NCBI GenBank assembly: GCA_003996215.1
Contig: QJPP01001811.1
Location: 55,791 to 119,790, forward strand
Source of the DNA: Jaltomata sinuosa
Taxonomy: Eukaryota; Streptophyta; Magnoliopsida; Solanales; Solanaceae
Direction of reading: 5' to 3'
Length of the DNA: 64,000 nt
Shown: piece by piece, positions 1-12,700 of the stretch
Position numbering within the stretch: position 1 is the first letter of the stretch
Layout: the number at the start of each line of letters is the position of its first letter
Position numbers and translations under genes: made by a program
Notes under the pieces: model-generated
The model's database searches: none
Seen by the model: the letters and a program-made list of their open reading frames with translations, nothing else
Told to the model about the DNA's origin: nothing

Positions 1-57
1 GTAATGCATGCTCTTGACCCACAAACAAACCTAATTATCCCAAATCAATGGTAAACA
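1..57 (+). repeat. 3' end of the 5' LTR
   Basis: Matches the last ~57 bases of the 3' LTR with a few substitutions (both contain GCTCTTGACC and end in GGTAAACA). The divergence between the copies points to an old insertion. Confidence 0.8.
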
Positions 58-60
58 GTT

Positions 61-78
61 TGGCGCCCATCGTGGAGC
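61..78 (+). promoter_or_regulatory. Primer-binding site of the Tat-like element
   Basis: Three bases after the LTR end comes TGGCGCCCATCGTGGAGC. TGGCGCC is the usual start of a plant Ty3/gypsy primer-binding site (complement of a tRNA 3' end such as tRNA-Asp); the rest deviates, so the exact tRNA is uncertain. Confidence 0.65.
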
Positions 79-155
79 CAGAGAAACTGCATGGGTTTTA
101 ACTTTGTTTCTACTTGATAGTTTATTTGTGTTGTTACTTTGCAAGAAAATAGATT

Positions 156-1873
156 ATGGCAACTGATAACGACGACCAATACATGAAGGATGAAACCCTT
201 GAGCAGACTTCAAAGTTTCGTGACATAACACTTGGGTTTTATGAGGTGAAAACAACTCTCTCGGATGGTCATACGCCTCTCAACGCGAACATAATGAACG
301 TAAACATGCAGAGAAGGTGAAAGGGGACCATTGACCGACTTGTAGGATTTGAAAGACCTCATAAGGAACCTCATTGCATCCCATAAGAAGCTAATGGCCA
401 GGGTGAAAGCGCAAGACAAGAGGCCGGATGAGTAGCAGGCCGGTGTAGCTCAAGTAACTCCAGGCACTTCAAGGAGGAACGAGCAGGACGATTTGGAGGA
501 TCAAGAGCAGGATGACCGAATGAAATGAGTGACAATGGCGAACGATGTGGCTAAGCTCAAGGATGCGTCTCCATCAGCATCCATATTGAAGTTGTTGAGA
601 AAAGAGATGAAGGCACAGTACTCTGAACTCCAATCTCGGATAAACCGTATCCCTAGAGCTCCGCATGTGGTCAAAGGACCAGATTTCAAGAGCTATGCCA
701 AGGTACCCTACACATCCACGGCTGCAACAAAGCCCATCCCGAAGAGGTTCAAAATACAGAACATCCTAAAGTATGATGGGAACTCAGACCCTAGGAGCAC
801 CTGTTGTTTTTACCACAACGGTTAATGGCAATGACTTGACCAAGGAGGAAGCCGAGTCGGTGATGGTGAAAATGTTTGGGTAAACACTTTCAGGAGGAGC
901 TCTGGTATGGTATTTCATTCTCCCTGAAAATTTTATCGACTTGTTTAACATGTTGGCAGATAGCTTCATAAGGGACCATGTTGGGGCCAAGAAGGTGTCG
1001 CCCGCCAAGGAGACATTTTTAAGATAGTACAAGGAGATATGGAGCTACTTCAAGAGTTCGTGGCTCGGTTCTAAAAATAAATAATACAGCTCTCGATGGT
1101 GCCCGATGATTGGGTGGTAGAGGCCTTCACCAAGGGGATGAACCCTAAAAGCTCAGTCGCTTCTTTCAGGCTCAAGGAGAGCTTGACTGAGTTTGAGGCA
1201 ACTACCTGGGTCGACGTGCATAATAGATACGAGACAAAGATCTGAATCGAGGATGATTGCAGGTGAGTTAATGGAAAGGTTTCGTGGGCATGGAATGACT
1301 TGAGATCCCAAAAGAGCTCGTAGGGCTCGGGGGATAGGTCAGTTAGGAACTCCAGATGTTGGAACAACTCGAAGGGTTAAGGGCGTTACACCCCATACTT
1401 AATGGAAGACAAAGCCGGCAGCAGCGGAGGCAATGGATTTTGAGGTCAGGTCAGCTCGGTATGATCGAAGGGTAGACAGGGAACCCTCGCAAAAGTAGTT
1501 GCAGCCTCAGGAGGTGGCAAAACCCATAGTGTACGCTATCAATTATACGCCCATGCTCTCGAAATTCAGCTTCAATGTCATCCTTGAGCGACTAGTCTCA
1601 ACAATTCTAGACATCAAAGGAACCAAATTTTTGAAACCCTTCTAGATGAAACCAGACGCTAGGGATAGGAACTCCTGGTGTGAGTTCCATGGGATGCATG
1701 GCCACGACACTGGGGACTGCCGCCACCTTTGGGAGGATGTCGCCGAACTACTCAAGGGCGGGCACCTCAAGGAGTTCCTGAGCGAGCCATCCAAGGGCAA
1801 CTATAGGAAAGTCATTGATGGTGGTAACCAGGAATTAAAAGGGCCAGGGGCTCCTCGAAAGACGATTAACTGA
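156..1873 (+). pseudogene. Degenerate gag of Tat-like element
   Basis: An ATG at 156 opens a frame that stops at 318-320. Further gag-like pieces lie at 529-825 and 1646-1873, in different frames and with many stops between. The last piece carries the Tat-type knuckle, Cys-x-Phe-His-x3-Gly-His-x-Thr-x2-Cys, with WCEFHGMHGHDTGDC at 1679-1723, followed by the typical downstream run of VAELLKGGHLKEFLSE. This is the nucleocapsid end of gag, which binds element RNA in virus-like particles. Multiple stops mean it cannot make a full protein. No pol follows. Confidence 0.75.
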
Positions 1874-2010
1874 TCTGCGGCTTCGGCATGCTAAGTAACC
1901 ACCTTGCATTTGTGTTTTGTTTATCTAAAGGCTTTTCTCTTAAGTGTTTTTGCAGGAACGGGTGCGATAATGAAAGACCCGAGAAAACAAACTACACTTT
2001 TTTTCCTTTG

Positions 2011-2070
2011 ACCAGTTTTTATCCCAAAAAGGATTTTTCTGGCAAGGTTTTTATTGAGGTAGCAATAGGG
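2011..2070 (+). other. T-rich motif common near plant LTR-element gag/pol ends
   Basis: A stretch with TTTTTATCCCAAAAAGGATT followed by TCTGGCAAGG and a run of T then GAGG resembles a motif often seen in plant LTR retrotransposons (the phrase 'GTCCCA..GGTTTTTC.GGCAAGGTTTTTA.TGAGG'). It contains a short inverted pair, ATCCCAAAAAGGAT. Function unknown; the match is from memory. Confidence 0.35.
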
Positions 2071-3007
2071 ACTTCCGGGGAAAATTAAGGAAAAATCTTT
2101 GCTCTTTCATTGTAAATACAATGATCGATAAATAATTAAATGAATGAAAACTAAAAGAGATTAGCATGTTTTGAATTCCATTTCAATTTTTGAAATAAGA
2201 TTCCTCAGTCGAATCGTAAGCTGGCTGACAACAGTTAGGGCCTCCGAGGCCGGTCCCCCCACTCCATAAGAGCCGAAAAACATAGACCCTACGGGAGGTT
2301 TCCCCAAACCTGAAAAGGGAAATGAGGCTACGACTTCAAAGCTCACATGAAGGGCCACAAAAGAAGTGCACACATCCCCATAAATGGACTGGAAAGTTAC
2401 TTCTGCAAGTGAGAGCATCCCTTTTGCGACCTCTCGAGGAAGCGCATGCATGGGAACCACGCGAAATGATCATTCGATCATGAGAAAACTCGAGAGCATG
2501 ACATATCATGCTCGAGCTAATGCGCCCGAATGAGAGGCATGTTTAAATTAAACCAGTATGAATTTATTTAGTTCCTAAAAAATGGTTTTTTAAGCCATTA
2601 TCACCTATTCGAAGTTTGACCCAAGGCTATGTGCTAAAATATCTAGGAGACGTTCGAACTTAGATGCTCAGCGAATTCAAAATTAGAGGGATCCTTCCTC
2701 AGTATATTGAGGCTTAAAAGGCTGAAATGCCCACAATCGATCTAACGCCGATTAAAATAATGCAATAGGCACACGAAATAAAAAACCAGTTAGCAAATAA
2801 CCTTTATCGTCAACACAAACTCTACACTTACGAATTAGGCATTAAACGCAGAGGCTACAGAGAGGATGCAACTCTCTGAGAGACACCTCCGACACAGTTT
2901 CCACCATTAAAGAAGGCTTTGATAGAATAAGCATGTGCGCAATACGTATGCATAAATAAAAAGGAGAAAGAAACAAGAAAAGAAAAATGCTTTAGAGTCA
3001 AGTGCAG

Positions 3008-3787
3008 AGTTTTATTACAGAAGGGAAATCAGTACAAGATTTTATACAAGCAGACAAAAAAAGGATAAAAGACGCGATAAGGTATTGCTCCTTGATTATA
3101 AAGTGATTTCCTTCTTATAATATGAAAGCTACCCAAAAGATCCTCATCGTCGGGCTCAAATCTAATCCAGGCCACAGTCCATTGCAAAGCAAGCAAGCTC
3201 GAGACCAACAGCCTCCCCTCCCGCTAGCGGCTTGACAACTTTGGCTTCGAACGGTTATCTTCCATTGCAATACTTAGGTTAAGGCCCCTCTTTCCAAAAC
3301 GATTGGAAATGAGCGGATCTGAGGAACTTCAAGCAAAAAAGCTCCCATATGAGGATCCTTGTGAGTACCGAGGCAGACCTCAACTCATAGAGAGACACCT
3401 GCAAAATAAATTCACTTGGCCCTCTAGACCTGTTGCATTCGAAACCGTCGAGACTAATGAGGGATCCAGACACCCTGAGGGGGTTGGCCCCACACTAAAG
3501 GAAGGGAGGCAATAGAAGGCAGTAGTGCCTTCTGCAGTCTTCTCTTTCCCTGAGCCTCACACACAGTTTTTACCTTACCCCACCAACAATCTAGGAGATG
3601 TCATTTGAGGATTAGCTCCAGGATCAAAGATAAGGATAAGGCAAAAACTGTGTGAAAACCCCGGAATGAAATTGAGATATCCGAGGAAATCAAAGAAGGA
3701 CGCCCTGGGAAGGAAGCAGATTCCTTATCAACAACCCTTACTGAAAGGATGAGGGGTATGTGGTGCTAAAAACAACCATTTATAAAC
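3008..3787 (-). other. Antisense module A in the 3' half of the Tat-like element
   Basis: Read on the - strand this starts at a TATA-like box (3777-3787, TTTATAAATG), passes a block at 3612-3652 with 'CTTTGATCCTGGAG', and ends near 3008-3015 at a TTTATTA on the + strand (an AATAAA-type signal on the - strand). The same order and spacing recur in module B. No convincing ORF; it may be an antisense transcription unit or simply a duplicated spacer. Confidence 0.35.
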
Positions 3788-4379
3788 AAAACCCTACTGA
3801 TGCATGGAAGGCGAAGAATCATGGATAATTGCCACGTGTTTGGCTAGATCAAATGGAATGGAACCCGAAGAGGCAGTACTCAGGAATTGATGCACCTGAG
3901 TTGTCCTATTAAGAGATCCAACGATCCATAAGGCTATCAGGCACAAGGCTCGATAAGGATGTTCGAATCGCATTGAGTCAAGCCAATGATATTAACTTGG
4001 TGTAAAATGGCACATACTCCCGAGAGAAGATTTTTTTTTACAAAACTGACAAAAGGTTTCGGCTTTGCAAAGCCCTGATTGGCTTGCATCAAGGGCGGAG
4101 GTAAGATTCCCTTAGAAAATCACGGTGAAGGTACGTAGCCTATTGCCACTAGGGACTCCGAGAGGATCCCGACACTCTATAGCATGATGGATAGTCACCC
4201 CGAATAAAAGCATCGATAGGGTGAAAGGGCGCAACGATCTCACTAAGGAATAAAAATATCATCCTGACACAATGACTCAAACACAGTCATTTGCCCAGAA
4301 ACGCTCTCAACAGGTCAGAGGGGTTATCCAAGAGAAATAACGATCAAATTATTAAAACGCCATGCAAAAATGAAAAGAT

Positions 4380-5176
4380 AAAAGCTTTATTATCATTTCC
4401 CCTGAAATGAGAAAAAACATGTAATACAAGGCTCACATATCTAGTATACAACAAAGGCCAAAAGAAGAAGTTGTCAAGCATACATCTGGCTAGAACTTTG
4501 CCTTTGCTTAGATACACTAGAGAAACTTTCTTCAGCTCGGTCCCATCCTTAAAAGTAAGCGGGAGTGCCATAAATCACCGTGTGAGGGTGCCTCCATACA
4601 AGAAGCACGTGCATTCCGACCAAGAAACTCCTGAAGCCAGGTTTATCCATTCTTGTTGGCAATAACACGAGCCATGTTGCGACCTCCTGATAAGGAGGGA
4701 GAGGCACTAGAGGAAGTAAACACCCAGGGAGAGGCCCTCTCTCGCAACCATGTATCCTCACAACATGGGGGGAGGGTCCACTTCTTCCCACCTCAAGTTC
4801 TCTCATAAAAGGCCACTAGGGAGAGTCCCTCGGAACGCAAATTTCCCTGCAGCAGCCAGGTACCTTAGATACAATGCATAAGCATCAACATCAAAGGAAG
4901 AGTTGGCGATTGTGAAGAAAGGTGATCGATCGGAGCATTACCTACCATCTTCACCCCGGGCTTTGCCTATAATCCTTACCTTACTCTCATCGACAACTTA
5001 AGCAAGGTCCTTGCGAAAGGATCTCCTGGATCAAAGACAAGAATGAGGCAAGGACTATAGGCAGTGCAAAGAGCAAACGATTCAGATTTAAAAGAACTGG
5101 CCATTGACACTAATATAAGGCAATTTGAAACTAAGAATGTGGGGAAAATGAGTTAAAAGCGGATGAAATTTATAGG
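4380..5176 (-). other. Antisense module B, diverged repeat of module A
   Basis: TATA-like box on the - strand at 5167-5176 (CCTATAAATT), a block related to module A at 5020-5066 ('CTTTGATCCAGGAG' on the - strand), and a TTTATTA at 4386. The block sits inside an inverted repeat, tgcctataatccttac (4965-4980) against its complement near 5050-5068, which could fold. Homology to module A is clear only in the block. Confidence 0.35.
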
Positions 5177-5344
5177 CCAAGAGTCCTTTAAAGGGGCCCT
5201 AGATAAAGGACATGTGGATGTCCATCCAAAGAAGAGGCGACAAATATGCGAAAAATGAAGCATCAAGAGTCATGCCGTCATTACCAAAGGCAATGTTTCG
5301 AATATAAAAGGAAACGATTTGACTGCCCTTGAAATTAATGAAGG

Positions 5345-5359
5345 AAAAAGAAGGGGAAG
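5345..5359 (+). promoter_or_regulatory. Polypurine tract of Tat-like element
   Basis: AAAAAGAAGGGGAAG directly precedes TGACAGG, the inferred first bases of the 3' LTR. Plus-strand DNA priming site in reverse transcription. Confidence 0.75.
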
Positions 5360-6296
5360 TGACAGGTCATCAGATAAGGAGACACTCGATTAGTTGAAGC
5401 GACAAGGGAAAAGTCACAAGAAGTGGTCTCATGACTATCAACCGGCTGCAAAGGAAAGGTCCTTTCAGAAGATTCAATGCCCGACTTTCTCGGAGAAAGT
5501 CCGCAACAGGATAGAAGGGGATACCCTGTGGATCTATCTTTCCATCTCTCGACCACAATAATATTGTATGCAAGAGACAAAAGAACTATCTGTATGGGGT
5601 AAAAATGGATTTGATATGGATTGGATATGAGAGGAACCGGTCCACGATAGCACCATCTTGAGAATGAGTTCGACATAAAGAAATGGCTTCTCGAGCAAAA
5701 GCAAGGTAGCCCGAGAAGACAGCGATAGCGACTGCATGCGAAGGACAGACAAAAGGATGGTGTGTCAAATTATTCAGGTGCGCGGGCAACCCTCGACAGA
5801 GCCGCGTCAGACATGACATACTGGGCTGACATCCTCCAACGGCTCAAGGACAAGTGGATGTCAACCATTGGTCATAATACTATGGGTTTGATAGAATAAT
5901 GTTATTCTATTGGTCAGAATAAATACCTTGTACCCTATAAATAGGCACCCCTTCATTGTAAGGGATCAAATTCTTTGAGCTCTAACCCTAAAAGCAATAA
6001 AATATATTTAGCTTGGTCCTTAAGCTTTCTCTGTTTTCCTTTAGCGTCTTGACTGTTCCATTGTTGCTATGCCTAATTGTTCTGTATTTACGGTCGCGTC
6101 TCATTCCAAGCCTGAAGGACCGAACGCCTCACCGTTGTTGCAGATTCGTTCTTTATTGCTATATTATTGATTTATTGCGTGTTTCCTTTATGTTTATTAC
6201 CTTTTGAAAACTTATGTCTCTAACAATGAAGCTAAGATCGTAACACGTGCTCTTGACCGACGTACAAATCTAACTGTCCCAAATTGATGGTAAACA
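5360..6296 (+). repeat. 3' LTR of Tat-like element (937 bp)
   Basis: Begins TGACAGG after the polypurine tract and ends GGTAAACA. A TATA box (TATAAATA, 5936-5943) sits before the likely transcription start, and an AATAAA lies at 5996-6001. The LTR points toward FANCI. Confidence 0.75.
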
Positions 6297-6717
6297 TAAA
6301 TATTTTAATATTATTTATATGATTTTAAAAAGTTTGTACTGATTAACATGAAATGCATTTCAACACTAGTATATTTAAAAGTATAAAAAGAAATTACATG
6401 TAAATAATATTTGAAAATATAGAAGAAATCAGACTCTTTTCCTAATTGTTTTTCCTTCTAGAGATGTTTGGATTGTTTTTCCTACAAGATATGGAAACTG
6501 AGGGGAAAAAAGATAAGTGAGGCTTGTTCAAATAGTTGAGCACTTTCGATGTATGCCGGAAAAGAAAAAGAAGTGAGGAAAAAGGCTAAAAAAAGAAAAC
6601 AGAGAAAAAAGGAGGAGATTGTTTCCAGGCATTTTCAATTTCCCGCGCAAAACGAAGCAGTGTAAAATTTCATTTTCGTCCGCTTCCACTAACTTCCGAC
6701 GCACATATGCCATCGCC
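6297..6717 (+). promoter_or_regulatory. Upstream region and 5' UTR of FANCI
   Basis: AT-rich from 6297 to about 6540, then purine-rich (GAAAAAG runs to ~6615). It holds the E2F-type site at 6639-6646. No TATA box at a convincing distance was seen. An open frame extends upstream from the FANCI ATG to a TTG at 6619, but there is no in-frame ATG before 6718. Confidence 0.5.
6639..6646 (+). promoter_or_regulatory. E2F-type binding site upstream of FANCI
   Basis: TTTCCCGC is a perfect match to the E2F consensus TTTSSCGC and lies 72 bp before the ATG. E2F factors drive S-phase genes, many of them DNA replication and repair genes. A single 8-mer can occur by chance, but the position and gene type fit. 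Confidence 0.55.
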
Positions 6718-9700
6718 ATGACCTCCACCGCAACCGAAACCCCCTCCGCTGTCCGCCACCATCATCAACCACCGCCTCCGCCGTTGACCGACACAGACAT
6801 AGTTCAGTTAGCTCAACTATATCACCCACAATCCTCCACTCCTCTACCCGCTTTTCTCCTCTCCAAGGACTCTCACCAGACGCTTGTATCCTATCTCCAC
6901 TCACGCGCCTCTTCTCCTAACCCTTCACTCGCCGTCTCCGAATACCTCTCAGCTCTTCTCTCCCTTACCCAACTCCACACTTCACTTTCCCCCCTCGTCC
7001 CTCTTCTTCTTTCTTCCTACATTTCCCTTTTCACATCCCATAAAATCCCACACGATAAATCCTCTCTCTCCATTTTCCAACTCTTCGTTACCCATATTCA
7101 AACAGTCCAGGTTCAAGAATTACCGGCAATTGTCGATTTGATTATATCTTATTTACCTCAGATTATTGATTCTGAGGATACCCATATTCTAGCTATATTT
7201 GCTAAATGTATTGAACTGATCAGATTTTCAAATGAGATCAGTAAGCCTTTGGAATACGTTGATAAGGTGTTTGATAAGATGCTTAGCTGTGATTGGAGTA
7301 AGGTTTTGTTGCTAAAAGTGGTAGAAATTGTTAAGGATTTGAATTTTATTGGGAAGGGGAAAAGGAAGGAATTTTTGGAGAGGGTATTTAGTGGAATGAG
7401 GAATGTGGACTTGCAGGATTTTCCTGGGTTGGTGTATCAATTGTTGGTATTGGGATCAAAAGGTTTTGGTAAGAAGGAAGTTATCGAAGGGATTGTGATG
7501 TATTTTGGTGGGGTGAAGTCAGGTGGTTCAACAATGAGGCAAGTTGAAGGGACTGTTTTGCTTCATGTGAATTTTGCTGTGAAGCAAGATCCTTCCTTGG
7601 GACAAGAGGTGTTAGGGCTAGTGAGGTCTGATTATCGGGTGTTTAATCATTTTACTGTGGCAATATTGTTGTCAGTTGCTAGAGTGAAGAGGCTCACCGA
7701 GAGCTCCATTGGGGTTCTGAGAACATCACTTTTTGCTGCTTATAAAGACTTGAAATTCGCCAGGTACATTTTGTTGGGTTTCTCTTTGTCATTACTCGTA
7801 TTCATCGATTATCTTTGTTGGAGTAGTACTGATGAATAAGTAGAACTAATACTGTTTTTTTCCCATTTAATATAATTCTCTTACCATATAAACAGCTTTT
7901 TCTTTGACAGTCAGTTTTTCAAACAGTCTTTTAAATATTTGTAATAAAAAATTGCGATTTATTCTAAGTATGTTTATTTTGTTTTACTAAATTATGGACT
8001 CAGTGTCACAATTGGGACCATAAAAGATATTAGTTTTACCACGTACGTTGTACCCTGCCATTATTTTGGATGAGGGATTATTTGTTTTTACAAGTTTAAG
8101 CCTGATTCGGGTCCATCCCTAGAATATATATGATCCTTTTCCATTAAAGTGCAAGCTGTTTCCGAACTTTTAAGACTTTTTGCAGAGTCATCAATATTGT
8201 ATTAGCTGAAAGAGTGGTACCCTATCGCCATCATTAATTTTCTAAACTGTTGTGCTCGACACTACTGCAGCGTTCCATTGTAATGTTATTGCATTTCAGG
8301 AGCTGTAAATGGCTATCATATGACTTGAAAGAACACTATTTGCATACTTACAGAGACATGGAGAAGGCTGTGATAAGAGCTGTAAGTTCCTTTTGCCTTT
8401 TTACCTCATGCATGTAATTACATAATTACTCCTCTACATGCCTTTGTGATTTGTGAGAGGAGATTGCTCATAGGTTACATCTATTTGCTGGAGTTTATAG
8501 CTGCAAATAGACAGCTCTTTAGAGGATTGGCCGTGTGTATGTGTGGGTTTGTTATATCTTTTTTCTTTCTCCATAGGTTGGTGAGAGCAACTGTGGAAGA
8601 GAACATGTGGTTCCAAGTATTGTACAACTTGGATTTGTGTTGCTTGAAGGAATTGAAGAAGGAAGTAAAGTTTTTGGTAAGTCTGATGATGTGATGGGTC
8701 CTGATGAGCTAGGTACTCAGGTTCTCAAGAGTTTATTTGAGGTTCATGATATGGCAAGAAACGAGGTTAGTATGAGGTCTATGATCATCTCACCTTGGCA
8801 TTATTTTCTAAAAAGTCTTGGTTTTGATATGTTTTAGTAGATCGTCCTGTATCCAAGGCACACGGATAGGACACTGCAAGTTATAATTACAGTTGCTGAT
8901 TCTTGCAGATAATAGAGCAATGCAAATTACGTATCCTCTCTTTGAAGCCTGAACAAGGCTTTCCTGTAATAAGGTGATTGCAAGTGTTAGCAAAGGATTT
9001 TGGTCCATGCTTTTTGGTGCTGTTACCAATAATCAATTTATTTGTACTTAACAGACTGCTTGGTTGTCTTACCTGTACTTATACATACCCAATGTTGGAG
9101 CACATTTCACATCTGAAGGAACTGTTGGATTATTTCACATTCATGAATGACAAGGTCTCATCTCATCTTGTTGCTGCCCTTTTGCCTCTAAGCAGATTAA
9201 GCCGTGATCTTCAGGTACTCATTGATATCTTACAGTTACAGCAAAACTAATCTAATTGTGCCTGTTGAGAAGGATTCAAAATCATAACAAGCTTAATGAA
9301 GCTGTTTGCTATTTTCTTTCAATGAACTTTAAAACTGAACATATCAAAATTTGCTTCCCAATTCATCAGTACTTTCTCTCTTCTCTTGCCGTACCGAATA
9401 GTTATCTCCATATTCTTCATTAGAATCAATACATTGAGGTTGATGTCTTCATCCTGTTCTATTTCGTCTTTGTTCCATCGTTATTTATCCTATCTTGATA
9501 ATGGCGAAGGACTATACCATCTTGGTCTTGCGTAAAGCAATGTTTAGACAAGAAGACTCAATCCGTCTTGCTGCAACAAATTCAATTGTCAATTTGATAT
9601 TGGCTGAAAAACAATCAACAAAAGATGGACCATTTTCTTGTCAAGACTCGAGCAGTCAAGCTAGTAGCAGCCAGCAGGCTGAAGTTTTCCGTGCACTTGG

Positions 9701-12700
9701 ATCCAGTCTTTTCCAGGAGCTAAATGGTTTGTTACAGAGGTGCCTCTTTCAACAGGTAGCATTTTACATACTTTCTCTCCCTCTCTTTTCTTTGTTTTCC
9801 CCAATGAACATCTTGAGCCACGAGCTTCCTGTGTAAGTGGCAAAAATAGTACTCATGGATAAGTGTTCTATTTTAGGCAAAGGTTAGAGAGATTCTATAT
9901 CATGGACTTCTTAAGCTTGTTTTGGTGGATCCTTTAACTTCTGGGGCTGTTTTTGATTTTATCTTCCCTCATTTCTTGCGATTTTACAGAGAGGTATGGA
10001 TAGTTTCTAACTATTAATCTTTCTTACAATATTTATTACTCAAGAACCTTTTAGTTTTTCCTTCTGATGTAAATAAGTTGTCATTACCTTTTGCCTTACC
10101 TCTGATGCTGGTTGTTTATTTCAGGATGCAGATGTTCTACTGGATGTTAACCAATGTACTAAATCAGAGAGTGGGAAAGTGTATATTCAAGAGCCACTAG
10201 ACTGCCTCCTCTCCTGTATCTCCTGGATGCTTCTTCTTCAGCCACATGGGAAAACTGACCATCCTTCAGATTCATGGACTTGCTTTGGCTTCTCTCTGAC
10301 ACAAGATGAGGTAATCTAGTTAAAAACGCAAGATATCTCCACTGATTCAAAGCTTGTTACTTACTATTTTGGCATTTGATTAAATTGCAGCAGGCTGGAA
10401 AAGCATGGTCCAAAGGGTCACTGTCCAATGCATTATCAAAGATTCGAAACTACCTAAGAAATGCAGATATGGAAGGTGTGTGAGATTGTTGATTCAGGTT
10501 GAATAAAGTTTAATGTGACACAGTTAACATTACTATTGTTGATATTTCTTGATTTAAGCAGCTTATGTTGAACGCTACAAAGTAGTAGCTGACCAGTTTT
10601 TTTACTCCAGATCAAATTGGGTGCTGTTGACTCTGATCATCTTTTTTGCTCACGAGATACAAATAGTTCCACCTTCCTTGCGCTGCAGCAAATTCATTTC
10701 TAGTTGTTTAGTGTAGCTGATGATTGTCTGATGTTGTTTATTTTCATGCTAGATCAGGCTTACTCGGCAAAACTCAGGATACAGACTCTAGTCCCTTGGA
10801 AGAGGAAAAACGGAGATGTTGTTCTTCAATTTTATTAGGAATAATTGAGGTGATGTTGAATATAGTTGGGACTGAGTTTGGGAAAACAACTGATGGGAAA
10901 AAGTTGGAGTTGGAAAAAGAGCTGTTTGACTTTATTGGTATTTTTGAATGTCTGGACCGAAATATATGTAGGCAGGGTGGTGGTTCAACTCAAAGAGGTT
11001 CTATACGGCCCACTGCAAGCAATGCTTCAGAGGAGCTTGAATTTAGTGGCAGTAAATTATGTCAGGAACGAGTTCCTCTGTTAGCTACTTCAGTTATCTA
11101 TCAACTATTACAAAGCACTTTAGAATCATGGAGATGTGATGGCTTTAACAACAATGTGGCCTCTCAAAAGCATAGCCAATTATCATCTGGAAAGGCACCA
11201 ACTCAGTATTATAAAATTCTTTCTTTTACTCTTAACATTTGCCTTCGACAGCTAAAAGCATCCTCTGTTGTGCGACAGCAAGATCCTCTAAAAATGTTGA
11301 TCTATGGGGAGATCAAGCAGTTGGGCTCCCCTTTGCTGAAAATGATTTGGTGCCTCCTCTCTGAACCAAAATCTATGATTGATAGTAGGAAAAAAGATCT
11401 TGATGACAGGAAGGAATATATCCATTTGGGACTTCTTTCCTTGAAAGAATTGCTGGCAGTAATCTTGCATGAGTTGGATTATTTTGTTCTTATAGATGAT
11501 CTGGCTGCAGTTTCTGGTCCTGGGGATGAAGGAGGTAATGCTATCGATGGCCATCTTGATACCGAATGCGAAAAAGCTGATGACATTCCTTACAAATATA
11601 CAAGTGAAGAATTATTCATCAAAAACAGCATAAGGCCGCTGATTTCTATGCTGCTTGCACGTTCTTTCTTCCGTGAAGTTGAGGTAAATGTGTACGATTG
11701 GAAATCTTTGATTTGTTCATGAGTTTTTTGCATGATGTTTTGGGTTGTTCCTTTTACTTAATACCATCTATGTTATGTTTGCTGTCAGGTTCTTTGTGAT
11801 ATTATCATGTTAATTAGCAATAAACTGCCAGAGGAACGACGGAATCTTGTTGGTAATTGGGCTAAATGCATCTGCAAGACTAGTAAAGCATCAAATCCCA
11901 AGGCTGCTAAAAGTATTGTATCTATTGCTATATTGTTAACTTCACCACCAAACGACTTAATTATTGCCAAAGACATGGCTGCGGAGCTTTTAAAACTGGT
12001 GGGATCAGAATCAGAAAGGGGAGATTCACAAGTGACACTGGATGCGTATTCAATTATAAACAAATCAACTAGTGCCCCACTAGCTTCACTAATACTGCAC
12101 TTAGTAGAATCAGTTATTCTTGACACTGAATGGGTCATAATGAAACTGAAGATATACTCTCTTCCCAATGCGAGAGCTGTTTTGGTTAATCAGAATGGTG
12201 AAAAGGATACACGATTGATTCTGGAAGAGACTGTTTATTCAAGAGCAGAAGCTGTTGTAAAGGTGTTATCTTCTTTTGTAATGATGGACCTTAAGGGTAT
12301 GTTAAAAAGAATCTAGGTATTCTCGTTATTAATTAATCTATACTATATGTTAATCATTTAACTCCAAGATGAATAGCAGATCCTCAGGCAGAGCAGTTGG
12401 TGAAGTTAGCTGCAAGGTTTTACAAGAACTTAGCCCGAATGTCAAAGCTTCTAATTGCTTCCAAAGGTGTGAAACAACCTTTACCAAGCCTCAAGTACCA
12501 AAAGCTTGTGGAAATAACTTGCAGGCAGCTAACAGCTCCTCTCTACAATTTTGTGCCACAGATGCAAATGGTAAAAGCTCTGAGGACTCTTGTTTAAGCT
12601 AAACTTTCACCTCTTTTGTTCAAGTAAGTTTCTTAATTCTACCTGCTTGACTTGTAGAAACAACTAGACAGCACGAAATCGAAAGCACTGGTCAACAAAA

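Larger units (their letters stand above)
1..6296 (+). mobile_element. Gag-only Tat-like LTR retrotransposon (5' LTR mostly outside window)
   Basis: The tail of a 5' LTR (1-57) and the end of a 3' LTR (6240-6296) share the same closing phrase, ending GGTAAACA. A primer-binding site follows the first (from 61) and a polypurine tract precedes the second (5345-5359). Only a broken gag is recognisable; I find no protease, reverse transcriptase, RNase H or integrase in the 5.3 kb interior, so this looks like a non-autonomous, gag-bearing derivative depending on a full-length relative. The gag zinc-finger pattern and the long non-coding 3' half suggest the Tat branch of Ty3/gypsy. The 5' LTR start lies off the window, so the target duplication cannot be checked. 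Confidence 0.8.

Noticed and set aside
2161..2460. 99-residue antisense ORF in the Tat-like element
   Set aside because: No start context, family likeness or counterpart in the other modules; could be chance.
6619..6717. N-terminal extension of FANCI from 6619
   Set aside because: The frame is open but the codon at 6619 is TTG, and the E2F-type site overlaps it; 6718 is the first ATG.
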